Assembly: GCF_036417845.1 (NCBI RefSeq) | Contig: NC_089980.1 | Coordinates: 43,212,501 to 43,276,500 of the forward strand | Reading direction: 5' to 3' | DNA: 64,000 bases | DNA from: Apteryx mantelli | Taxonomy: Eukaryota > Chordata > Aves > Apterygiformes > Apterygidae | Part shown: in pieces, positions 15,801 to 28,549 of the stretch | How the letters are laid out: each line of letters begins with the position of its first letter | How positions within the stretch are numbered: position 1 is the first letter of the stretch | Program-made: the position numbers and the translations under genes | The notes under the pieces: model-generated | Databases searched by the model: none | Told to the model about the DNA's origin: nothing | What the model saw: only the letters and a program-made list of their open reading frames with translations

Positions 15801-18800
15801 AGCTTTCAAGCAAACTGATTTGTTACATTTTTAGGTTGCAGATACAGCATAATTTAGTTACAAAGAATTTCTTCTTTATTCTAAAACCATTTTACAAAGC
15901 ATCTTTTGCCACAGTGACTATCTGGATCCTGACATTGACATTGCTATAGATATCTAGCCAGTCTTAATTTTGGGTTTAAGATAGCATAGTTTATCGCCTG
16001 GGATTTGATTAACTTTTCAAGGATGACCTGTTTCTGAAACAAGAATATTTTCATCTTTCACATTTTTTAAGGAATAGTGGAGTCAGACTGACAGTCTTCC
16101 GCTTAGTTATGTCTTCAAGGCTGGTACTAGAAGAATTTTAGGGAGTCAGTGATTTAGTGAAAAACTGAGTAGGTGTCATGAAACTCAGATCAAGAGGTTT
16201 ATCAAGAAGACAAAAATTTGAATTTGCTGAATCAAGAATATTAACAAATTTCTTTCTGGAATACAAGTCTCTACTGTCCTCTCCTGATCAACAGACTTCT
16301 CTTCCTTTCCCTCGCAGGCATTCACTATTACTTCTTTTTAACAGATGTCCTACTGATTTAAACAAAAATTTTTTTCCCAGCAAAAAATCACAATTTTTAT
16401 AATCACTATACTTAATATGTTTACCTTTATAAACAATGATGTCATTCTCTCAGAAGTATTGTAATATCTTGAAACACTGTGAATCATTCGTATAGCATTT
16501 ATCAAATTTTGTATTCCATGTGTCATCGATACCTTAAAGCAGAGTTTTGAGAAAAATTTTACTTTTCTAATCTTAGCATTTCCTATTCAGAAATACTAAA
16601 TGACATTTTTCCTTAAATCACATTAACTGATCCTCAAAATGTCATTGCATCTTACCAAAATGTTTCTTGTAAAAAAAGCTAATTACGCTCAATAATTTTT
16701 AAGGTAATCTTAACTAATAAAAACAATAAAACTCACATGATTTTGTCAGAAATCAGATCAGAGATTCATAAAAACAGTTTTAATATGTTATTTTGATGAT
16801 CAAAACTGAACATTGATTTAAACAGTAAAGTTTTCATTTTTCAGCACAAAAGGAGGTATTTTTCTGACAGCTAACAATGGCTTTCCTTGATTAATACTTT
16901 GGTTTTCCTTCAAGTACAGCTGTTAAATATATGCTGTGCAGTTACACTGTGATAGCAATCATTATGCTAAATGTTTCATTCAGACATTTCACAGAACTCA
17001 CGAAATAACTGTCAGAATGTTCACTTCATTAAACATTTAAGAGCGCCTAATTCATTCAATCATCACATAAAATACCTAAATCTTTCATGCATTTCATGAT
17101 ATGACTGTTCATATCATTAAAATGAAACTATGACATTACAGGTATTTTGTAATTCAACCACTTCCAAAGTATTTCCAAAAAATGGTTAACAATGATAATC
17201 CATTAACAATATCCAGAAATTGTAGAGAATTTGCTATTTTTAATTACCAAGTAGATATCAAATAAGCCTGAGCATTCTTGTAAGTGCAATTACAACTGAC
17301 TACAATATGTATCACATTACATGCAACACAATGTCTTCTGAAGGAGGTTACTGGATAAGATCTTCTCTTTTGTTAACTGATCACTAGTACAGAGGGCTCA
17401 GCTCAAAAAAGGAATTTTATTAAAAGCATGAGCAGCATCCAAAGTATATGGTACCACTGGAGGAACACTAATTGCTTAGAAAGTACCGAAAAACATTTCT
17501 TTATGTCCACAGTATTCTTTAGTCATGAATCAAGGCTACCAGCAAATTATTCATATTTCCTTAATGCAGATATAAAATTTGATAACATAGTGACACTGAA
17601 AAATTTTCCAAAAATACAGTTTAAAGAAGAATCTCAACGGTATTATGGGAATATTGAGGATACTTACTTAAAACTCTTAAGTACTTAAATATGCAAATAT
17701 CATAAGAGGCATGCAAATATCATAAGTCCCTCAACTCCTTCAGTCTTGAGTGACAGAAAAGAAACACTCCCATAGATCTATTTCAGAACAGACAAGAAAA
17801 TCTTAGATGAACTTGGAAAACAGAGAAATTCACTATTTCATGGTAGGTGTCAGCTTCCTCACAAAAAAGAAGGCACAGAGAAGCAAACATCCCCTAAAAA
17901 GATCCAGGAAGAGGACAGACACAGTAATTAATCCCACAAAGACCAATAAATTAATTCCTTATGGTGAAACCAAAGGGATTGTTTGGCTCAATGCCAAGAA
18001 GCAACAAAGGGTACCTACCTTTTACCTACAAAACCACTTCCACTGCTTTGGAGAAAAAGCAGAAGACAGGCCTGAAATTCACATCTTTAGCACTTAAAGT
18101 GCTACTGAGAAGAGCTACACACTGATAACTGCGCCACTGCAAACTCAGCCTGGTAAAGGCACCATCATCTGATAAAGTATAAGGAAGAAGACTCATCTCC
18201 ACTTCATGCTGCTTCATAGTGCAGCCTTCAATGACTGCATTTCCCAGGGCCTGGATGATGCTGACAGTCAGATACAAAGACGGAGTGCAAAGCTACAGAG
18301 GTAGCTTTCCAGGTGTCAGCCCTCAAGACTAAAGGCAGTTTATGCCAAATTTAACAATTTCTGTAGCACTAGAAGACATGACAGAGCAAATCAATGTCCA
18401 AGACCGAAAGATCCTGTCAACAGGGGTAAATCTACACTGGGGAAGAAAAGGCACTGAAATACAAAGTTGCTGAACAGCAAGTTACTAAATAAGGAAAGGC
18501 AAAAGGCATGATTTTGTAGTGCTTTATTTCAGTAAAGTTGATGAGAATGTCCTTGTCAGCAAGTGACCAGCCTAAGCAAACAGGTGAGAAGCTAACACAA
18601 TGTTGCAGGCCTAGAAAGGCTCAGTTCTATAACCCACATGAGGTGTGAAGGAACATGAGTATCTAGCCTTCCAGGATAAACTTGTGCCCAATCTCTCCAA
18701 AGGAGTGAGAGCGATTCACGCTGGCCAAACTGGCCAAGGGATGACTGATGGTTCCAAGGTTGGAGGAAGTCTTCATTGCTCACCTAAGCAAGATACCTTA

Positions 18801-21800
18801 CAGGCTGAGCTCTTGCTTGTAACATCTCCAAGGCTTGAAGGAGTAGGACTGGTGGCACATCACAGCAATATGGTCCTTTCTAACACAGTACAAGCACTGT
18901 ACTTTGAATTTCAATTGTGACTGTCACTCCACAACAGAGAAGTCAAGCTCCTGGAAGGAACTTTGGGCTGAAAACTCAAAGTAAATATACTAATGCTGTG
19001 GACAGACATAGCAAGCATTTGCATTTGGGAAAAAGGTGTGAAGGAAAGGTTTTCTAGTATAAAAACACTCCTGGTAAGACAATTTTAAAAGAATGGGAAA
19101 AATCAAATACTGGGCTCTATAGATATAGAGACTTCTCTGATTCAAAGCCCAGATTTAAACACTCAGTCTAAATTTTCATATAGTAATAATCACCTTGAAG
19201 TGTTAATAGGCATGTGATATTAAGCACACAGTAATTACTCTATTAAATCTGCATCTACTTCATGCTTAAGCCATTAATATTTAAAATACTTTAAAATATC
19301 AGATACTAAATTCATCTCAAACTAGAACATAGGTCTCTTTAAAGTAGAATATATCTAACTTGGATGTTATTATTTTTAAGTTGAATAACACAGAAAACCC
19401 AGCCTAAGTTATCTTGATCTTTGGAACAAAGTTCCAAGAGATAAGACAGAAATTCAAATGTATCCAAATTTCCCCAGATTAAACTAGGAACTATATGTAA
19501 TTATTCCGTATTAGTAAAATAATGAACTGTTTTAATGGGTTTCTACCCATGAGTTTGTTTGTTTGTTAAGATAAGAAGAACTTTACCTTAATAATCCCTA
19601 TGAAGCAGCTCAAATCTGATACACACTTCACTGTGACTTTTATGGCCTTGTACCTGGCACCCTCTAGTGATACAGTAAAAAGTTGAAGATAAACTGCTTA
19701 GTAATACTGTTTATCATAGTCCTCTCTTCTACTACTGCATGCCATATCAGCTCTAGATTGTACATTATCACAGTCTTTTCACTTTCCCTCAGTTAAAACT
19801 TTGAAGTAGGAAAACTGCCAGAAATTCAAAGGAAATGCAACACTCCTTGACAGAAGTAAGGAGGCGGGTTGGACCAAAACAGAGAGAATTAAACAAGAAA
19901 GCAAGACAAGCATTTCTTCCTAGGGTATTTCCTCCTTCTACCTATACTGCAACAACCTTTAGAAACATATATCTATTATAATAATTATTAGATATTAAAC
20001 CTAATAACTGTTACCTTGAATTAGGACTAACTGGTTTGCATGGACAGCCAATTATTTAAATTCTGACTAGCTGATACTTCTGCAAATAGAAGCACCTAGT
20101 GCCATTATTTTCCATATCAAAAAATTATTTTACCCTAAAAGAAGCAACATTTAGAATCTCACTAGGTTCCTTTTTTTTTTTTTCCTCCTATATAAGTGTA
20201 ATTCTGGTATTTTGGTAATGGCTGTGTCATTATTCATTGACACATATGGAATTTTCAATTAATGCATATTTTGAGATTTTTTTTTAATGTAAACACATAT
20301 CTGGTCTTAGCTCATTTTAAAAACAGTATTTCAGGACTGAGTTAATAGGTGATCATATGTATTTATATTTATTAATAAAATATATGCTTTAAAAATATTA
20401 TATTTTTAATGTAAAGCATAACAATATAATTCTTTATTTTAACATTTAGCTTGAAAAATATTTAGAAAAATCAATACTGTGAAGTGAATAGAAAGAAGAT
20501 TCCTTTCACCCTGAAGTTTTTCTTATGGACATTCTATGTAAATGCTTAAACTATGCTCTAAGAATAATGAAAGGCATTCTTACAAGATCATAGTTATAAA
20601 GTGGTTGACAAACTTTTTCAAGTGTGCATAAATACTTCACATTATCTTTTGATTCATTTGCTGCATCTGTGATTCTGGCATCTAACTCTTGCCACATCTA
20701 CAGGAGGAAAAAAAAAAAAAAAGTAAAAAAAATGCATACATTGCAAACTACTTCTGTTACCATATACAGATTTGCCAAAAATACACCTTGGTAACTTCAT
20801 TAAATTTTAAAAGGCACTGTCAAAAAATGCAATGTAACTTATTTTCCTTGATGATAATTTTTGTCTATAACTAATAATTTCTCATTCTTTCTCTCAATAT
20901 AATAAGCGCACTAGCACAATACCTAGATTTTCCTCTCTTAATCCTCCTAAAATCTCTCTTAAATGCAATGAAACAAACTAAATATTGCAAGCTTTGCCTA
21001 TTATGGTCAAAATCAACATAAGAAGAATTACCTGTAGTAGTTTAGAATGTCCAACATTCAGAACATTAATGACAGCTTTGCAGTTTGGTCCTTTGATCTG
21101 CTCAATAATAAAATCAAATTTAGCAGACATACATTTCCAGTGCTCTAGTTCAGTCAGTGGACCTGAATTATCAGCTTCTTTTCTCATCTGCTCACTCTCA
21201 ATCAGAACCTGTAATCAATTTGAAAATAATCAAATGTAAAATAGAATTTGTATCCCTGGTTAATACTTGCCACTCTGTACAATTAATAGTTATATAGGTG
21301 CTCTAATTTTCAAGTTAAAACTGAACTAAAAGTTTTCTCATCTTAATTAGCTGTTCTTTTAGCTGTGTTGTCTGTACTCATGGAAACACTGCCTGTACAT
21401 ATACACAAGAACTCAAGATAGATCATTTTTAATACTCAGTGGGCTCAGTGATCCCTGAACATGATATATATAAACAGGGTGGAATGTGCGCCAACCTTCC
21501 CATTCCTTGCAACAGCCCAATCCCAAAAGACTAATTCTTGAGCACTCAGGTATATGCACACCCACAGTCTGACTGTTTATATGCAGAAACACTTGAAAGA
21601 GAATCTAAAGCCTCTTTTCATATGTATTGATTCCTGATCATGGCATTTTTGCCATCCCACATGAACCACAAATGTCCTTGATCTGGAAGTGGCATCAGAA
21701 TTAGTCATTTATTTAGATTTATACTTTCAAAAGAATGGCACACGGGAAGGATCTGGCATACAGTCTGATTTAAGCCCAACAGACTTCTAATAAATATTCA

Positions 21801-24800
21801 AACATGTCTATTCATTGCACTAGAACTTGGTTCAGAGACCCTTGAAACAGCATTTGTCCAGGTGTGGGATTCTACCTGGCAAAGTGCAATGTAGTGCAGG
21901 CGTATCAGCTCAAACAAAAGAAACAATAAAAAGCTGTTACTTTTCCTGTGGTGATTGTTTCTTCACATATACTGGCTATCATGCTCCCAAAATAACATGT
22001 GCTGGAATATCAGAGAATAATAGCAGAAGTAAAAACAATCTAAATGTAAGTAAAAGTATGGTTTATCTTCTGACAGCTATACCTATTTCAGTAACTTTTG
22101 TTAAATGTCAGATGCCAGATACTGATTCAGACTTGCAGTATACAATGATTCTGACATGTCTACTATAGAGAATAGACAAGTCATTATAAAGAACAAAAGA
22201 AACATTTTGAAGATATTTACTAAAGAGAAACAAACTTGTAATTATTATCACACATGAACGGTTCTGATTTGGAAAAGCATCATAATTCAGAACTACACTT
22301 AATCATATTGTTAAACTGAAGTCAAGGCAAGTAATGCATATATTCCACTGCTGTCATCAACTGAGATGATTTAGGCATACACCTGTATTTTTTCTTGAAT
22401 CAAAATCTATGGGTCCAAATGCACGAAATATAATTTCACTTTCAAAAAGCTATAGAACTATTTTAATAAATATATTTAATATCAGGTGTAAAGTCTAAGT
22501 GTGCTCATCTGTATGTAGATAAACACGCAGTCAGTTCTTACATTTATTTCATTTACATTTTTGTTCTTCTGAGCTAAATACACTAAATATAGTATGCCCT
22601 TATAAATACAGTATGTCCCAGTTTACACAGATTCTGTACTAACAGAAAGAATTCTGTGCTTTATCCTGGAAATTTCAGGCACCAATATCTTCAATAACTA
22701 AGAAGAGACCATATATAGGAACACAGGACAAAAAAAATGCCATACTGGGTCTGGTCAGAGATCATTCTAGCCAACAATCATACCTGTTACCATGACTGGT
22801 AGCAGAAACTTAAGCAACATACAGAATATACCTAACAGTATATATTTGTCGTCTATACCAGCATTATTATTCCCGCATCCTTCTTACTCCTTGTATGTTA
22901 ACTGCTCAGCAACTCTTACTAGATTGTAAATTCCTAGCAATAAGGACTGCCTTCTTTCTTCACTTGTATAACACTTGGCATACCCAGGCCCAGATACAGT
23001 TGCAGTCTTAACCGACTTCAGGCAAGTCTCATATGTCATTTATAAATATCTATCCACATTCAAGTTGGACTGAAATGTTAAGACAACAACTTACTCGTTC
23101 AATTTGTCTATACCATATCATAAGTGCTTCCTCTAGCTGGTGAACTGTATCAGAATTACCAGCTGCTGCGGTTACTTCCTCAAAGGACTGGAGTCTAGAA
23201 AAATCAATGTAATCTATTTTTTTCAACTCAACAGTTCCTTCAATGCTTATTCTAGCTCCTGGAAAAAGCGATTAAACACAGAATGAATTAAAGACTCTAA
23301 AATTTGTTTCTACAAGTGCAAGCAATTTAACTTTGGAAATACACACCTGTAATCAATCTTGTTTCAATACAAGAGCCACTTTACTGCACTCACACAAAAT
23401 AGAAAAATCTTTTAAATCCAATGTGTTCCTCCTGAGAAAATTCTCTAGTGACATGATTCTTATAAAGTAATGCACCCATGTATTTATTACTTCAGAAATT
23501 TATCATTTTATTTTTCCTTGCAGAACAGGAGAAGTTCCTTACATATGTCTTACTGCCTATGAAGGGAAATTCTTAAGTGGAATGTTTGTTTCCCAAATGC
23601 AATGCTTACCTTCTAAAAATGAAAGGTATCTGTTAATTGTTTCCACAAAATTCTGTTTGTCTTTTGTTTCTTGTTTGGTCTGAGTTAAAACACCCCAATT
23701 ATTTGTTGCAAGGATAGCCGGGAGAAAAATCTTTTCTATCATGTTCCTAATACCACATAGGAGTCCTTCAGTGGCATCCAAAACACAAAAGAATACATCC
23801 TGTATTAAACAGAATGATTGTTAGTAATGCAGAACCTTAGGCTGAAAACAGTTTTATAAAATCAGCATGTTTTTATAAAGGCATTCCAATTTTGCCTAAA
23901 AAACCCTTTAATTTGAGAAGGCACAATCTGTACAAAATACTGATGATTACAAATGTGACCATAAGAGGTTGTTAAACATATTGTTTGAAAGAAAAGAGTG
24001 AAAATAAAAATGGTTTAATATAATTTTAAAAGGCTGACAGATTATATCTTTGTAATTTCCGTTATTTCCCAATCACACAGAAAATTTGGAAATGTTTTAA
24101 ATAGTATATAGTAATTAAAAATATTCTAAATGTCCACATCTAAAACTATGCGCTAAGCAATGAAGTGCAAATAATGAAAGTGTTCTGAATGTCTGTATCT
24201 TAAACTATATAAGCAATCATCTGACTGAAGTTTTATTGCTTTTGATCAGATCAAATTTTTCACTATACTCTGAAACCAACCTTTACAAGTTCTGACTATC
24301 TTTAATAATCCAACATTTTAAATGTCCTTCAAATCAGCAATTATTAACATACTTCATATGACAAATACCTATAAATTTCCTTTTTTCCCCTCATTGCTGA
24401 AGGAGTTTGACCCAAAAGTAATATTTATGTCCAATACTGAGGCATACCTCAATACTTCTAATAATGCTTTTTGCCTTCTACCAGCTCATCACTCAAAAGG
24501 AATAAAACACTCTTAACATATAATATAAAACATTATAAATGAATAATGAATTTTCTGTCCTAAGAGTTTGAAATCATATTAATTATAAAAGATACATATA
24601 CAGGACTGATTCTTATCAACTTGCTGTCCTTTAAACACTGCCAGAGCATAAAGATGGGTAGCTATAAATGAAAATCAGGCCCACATATATCCAATAAAGT
24701 GGCTTATATAGATGTAAAGTAGAAAAAACACATGCTACATAATTTACTTCGGATAATTGTGTATTTCATACATCCGAAGATTCATGAAAGAGAAACGTAC

Positions 24801-27800
24801 AAGTAAACTTTTCCTCTCCCAGAATCTGCTGTAATGTCTTCTAAGCAAACATGACACCTTTTAGCACAGAGATTTCAGTGACACCTCAAATGTACTTACT
24901 GGCTTTAACCTCTTCAAAAACACTAGGGAGGAGAACAAGAAACTGACCTAAATGCTGACTTCTTGTTCAGCAGAGGTCTGTAAGACACTGAATTCAAAGT
25001 GCCACAAAGTGCTGAATTAATACAGCTGTTCATTGTTTCAGCAAAGCAGATAGGGTTAGGGGGCATATGATACAGTTTAACATTCAAAAATGCCATTTCC
25101 CAGTAACTGAAGTTATAATGTTACAACTGTGAAACAAACAAACAAACAAACAAACAAAGAGCTACTTTCTATCTTTTTAGTTTTTAAAATAGAAGAGAGA
25201 ATACCTCATGTATAGTTCTTGCATCTATAGGGCTGTCATTTCTACAACGAACAAAAAACAAGCATAGTCCTACAAATTTGTCTGGTGTAGTATCCACATA
25301 CAATTTCATCATTTTGGTTCCTTTTACAACTCCTGGAATTGTTCGACCACATTCTGCAAAGAATTTCACAGGTGTCACTATTTTTAAAAGTGGAGGTATT
25401 ATAAAATGCTTAAAATTAATATAGTGAAATAAAATACAACACAAAATTAATTTATTTTCTTCTTTTTTGTGTGTGAGAAGCAAATTTCCCTCAAGGCAGA
25501 ATCCATAGCTATAAATAATCATACAATTAAAAATCTACACCAAACATGAAACATATGCCTCAAAGCAATTTTTGGACCATTGTACTGCATGGAAAAGGAA
25601 TTTGCTCAGCCCATCATCCTGGGGTAATTTGCTGGTGGCTGAGGTAGCTTGTATGTTGACTCTCACTCACCCTAAGATGTCATGCTTAACTGAGATTAGC
25701 TGCAGTAGGAAGGCAGTAAGACATACAGGTAGATAGGAGTGTGAGAGGGATTAGGAGAGGTAGAAAAAGAAGAGCAGATGTGATGATAGAAGGAAGTGGT
25801 GCAGTACTTTAGATCTTTAATGCCCCGTTCAAAAATATAATACAACCAATATACTCTAAGAAGATGAATTAAGATTATTATGGCAACCTTAATTTTGATT
25901 TTTCATTTTTGAGTGCCCACCTTTCAATTTCTGTGTTAATAGAATAACTGAATAAGCTGTTTGCAATGTTCCTTAAAAAAAAAATTGACAAATTCTTATC
26001 ATGTGGCAGCATATTGATGCACATAAGATTCATCATATTCATCATCAGATCTGCAACCTTCAGGTTGACCACACAAATTTCACTTAGTAGGTGAGGAAGT
26101 AATCGGCAACAACAATCTTCTATGTTTTCCATCAGAATCAACACTAGAGAAGGCCTATGAGACATAATTTGCCATATGTTTCAGAGATATTCCTTGACAG
26201 CTGAAGAATGGTAGAAATCAAGAATCTGAAGTTTGGTGTCAAGCTTGTGCAGGAAATTTACTTAGTCACTGCAGATCCTTCTGCTCATTTTCTCTAAATG
26301 AGACTGACAGATTATCCCTAATTTTTCCTAGCTCAAGTTTCATTTATTCCACTTTCCAGCTCCTTCTGGGAGTTTAAGACCTCATTTCTGAGGCTTCGCA
26401 CACTACTCCCATCAGTCTAACCACTTTTCCCCTTCACATCTCTCCTAGTTTGATATGTACCAGATTTGAAACAAAAGAGCATATTCCTATAGGCTGCTTG
26501 GTACCAGAGCATCATTGAACTGAAGATTTCAGTTCCAGCACTGGTTCTACTCTTTCTGGAGCAGTAATTAAGAGGAAAGAATCACTAACCCTTAGCTGCA
26601 GCACGCTCAGGGAATTCTGAAGAGATGGAGTGTGCAGAGTGCATCTATACAAAAGGGTAGTAAGAGGATCGGACACCCCCAGTTCCTCTGAGGATATAAT
26701 CCTATGCAATTGGATTGTTATGTATACTTAGGTAAGGGAAGTATAGGTTCAGTGCTCACAAAATCATTAGAGATTTTAGATATAAAACTCTAATTTTCTT
26801 CTGAGCACGTTACAAACATTTGAAAAGTTTCAGTTTTCACAAGGGCAAATTCAGACAGGTTTTATGAGAGTAGTTTCTGCTTGAATGTATATGGGGCATA
26901 ATTCCTAAAAGAAAAGGTTGTGACTGATTTAACACTGCAGAGTAACTTACTCTTTTATAGCCATCTTTCCAGGAAAGGCTGAAATGCTTTGACTGAACAT
27001 TTTCTAAACAATTAATCTTGAAGTAATTATTTGAAACATTAGTTTTCAATTCTTATAGTGAAAAACTGCAAAATTATGAACAAGTGAATAACAGGGTTTT
27101 TGGGGAAAATGTTAAACAAAATTAACAACAGATAGTATTAAGTCTGCCGGTATTAATGTTGTTAAAAAATTACCTATTCCAGGTGCATCTCCTTCTTGAT
27201 AGAAAAATTTCAGTGTTTTACTTCCTCCTTTGGCAAAAAACATATCAAATGCTTCCAGCTGTTAAATCAAAAAGTGAATACTTGTTACTCAAAATACTAC
27301 AGTTTAACATGCCTTTAGGATACGCAAAATCATTTGATTAGACAGCTGTTTAAAGTTTTGATGACATGTAATAAATGTTTTATCCTACGCTGTTGTGAGG
27401 AATTACAAAACAATGTAAAATAATAAAAAACAAAAACAATATAATAGATCCTTCAAACACTACTGTCAATTACTGAACCTGCGTAGACAGACAGGTAACC
27501 TAGTTCCTGATGACTGTATATCAAATGTTTATGCTCTCAACCAGTGACGCAGAAACACTGGAGGACATTTTGTCATTCACAGAGATCTGTAAGGATAAAG
27601 TATCAAACTGGAAGTATTCAGTCATAAGAACCTTAGAAGTATACACAGCAGATTTCCATGTCATGACATAGCCTGCTATTGCAACCCTCTCCCTAAATGT
27701 AAAAGATTCATTTCTAAAACGGGAGTAATATGACGTTAGAATTTTATTTTGGCGATAAGAAGTGGCCACATTGGTTCCAAAACCTTTTCATGACAGCAAA

Positions 27801-28515
27801 GATTTTTCACTGACCTCTAGAGGACCATCAGAAATAAACCATGCTGACATGTAATTAGCTTGCTGTACCTGTCTGCAAACTGTCCACCCTAAAACACTAC
27901 AGGTCTCTGGGTAGCCATTTTGATTTTGCCATGTGGAACATGGTGCTTTTGATAGTCTGAATGTGCACTTGTGTACTAAAAACTGTTTATGTATGGATTA
28001 CAATTTTGGAAAACAAGCCTGAAGTTATAGCTGGGGTTTCCAAAATCTGAATTTCTAAACTGTACTAGGCCACCAGTGTGACACCCAGGTGGACATTATT
28101 TAAAACTGGTCTTTCATGAAGACAACTGTGCAAAAATAAAAGAAAAAGTAAAAGCAAACCAGATTTAGAAACAGACACTGCAACTTTTGCTTTAGGTAAC
28201 AGACAGTAAAGGATAACAGGGTCACTGAGAAAAAAGAAAATTGGATAAAGTACTAAAAGGTCAATGACAAAATCAGAAAAAGATTCACTACCACAAAAAG
28301 CACTCAAACTTGAGATGAAGAGAAAGTCAAACAGTAATTTTTGGGCTTATATGATTTTACAAAGGAGGATAAGATGTGAGCTACCCCTGTAGCTACCGCT
28401 TCAGCAAATATGGCTTCTAGTTCAAGTGCACATGATACAAACACTCACTGTTTGAATACACATACAGGCTAACACTTAATGGATAAATCTTAAATTGTGG
28501 ATGTCAAAGACAGAT

Positions 28516-28549
<34 letters not shown>

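Noticed and set aside
17740-18960. Slightly GC-richer intron segment with 90-codon frames
   Set aside because: No recognisable protein, repeat terminus or exon. Could be an unlisted old repeat, but nothing supports a specific call.
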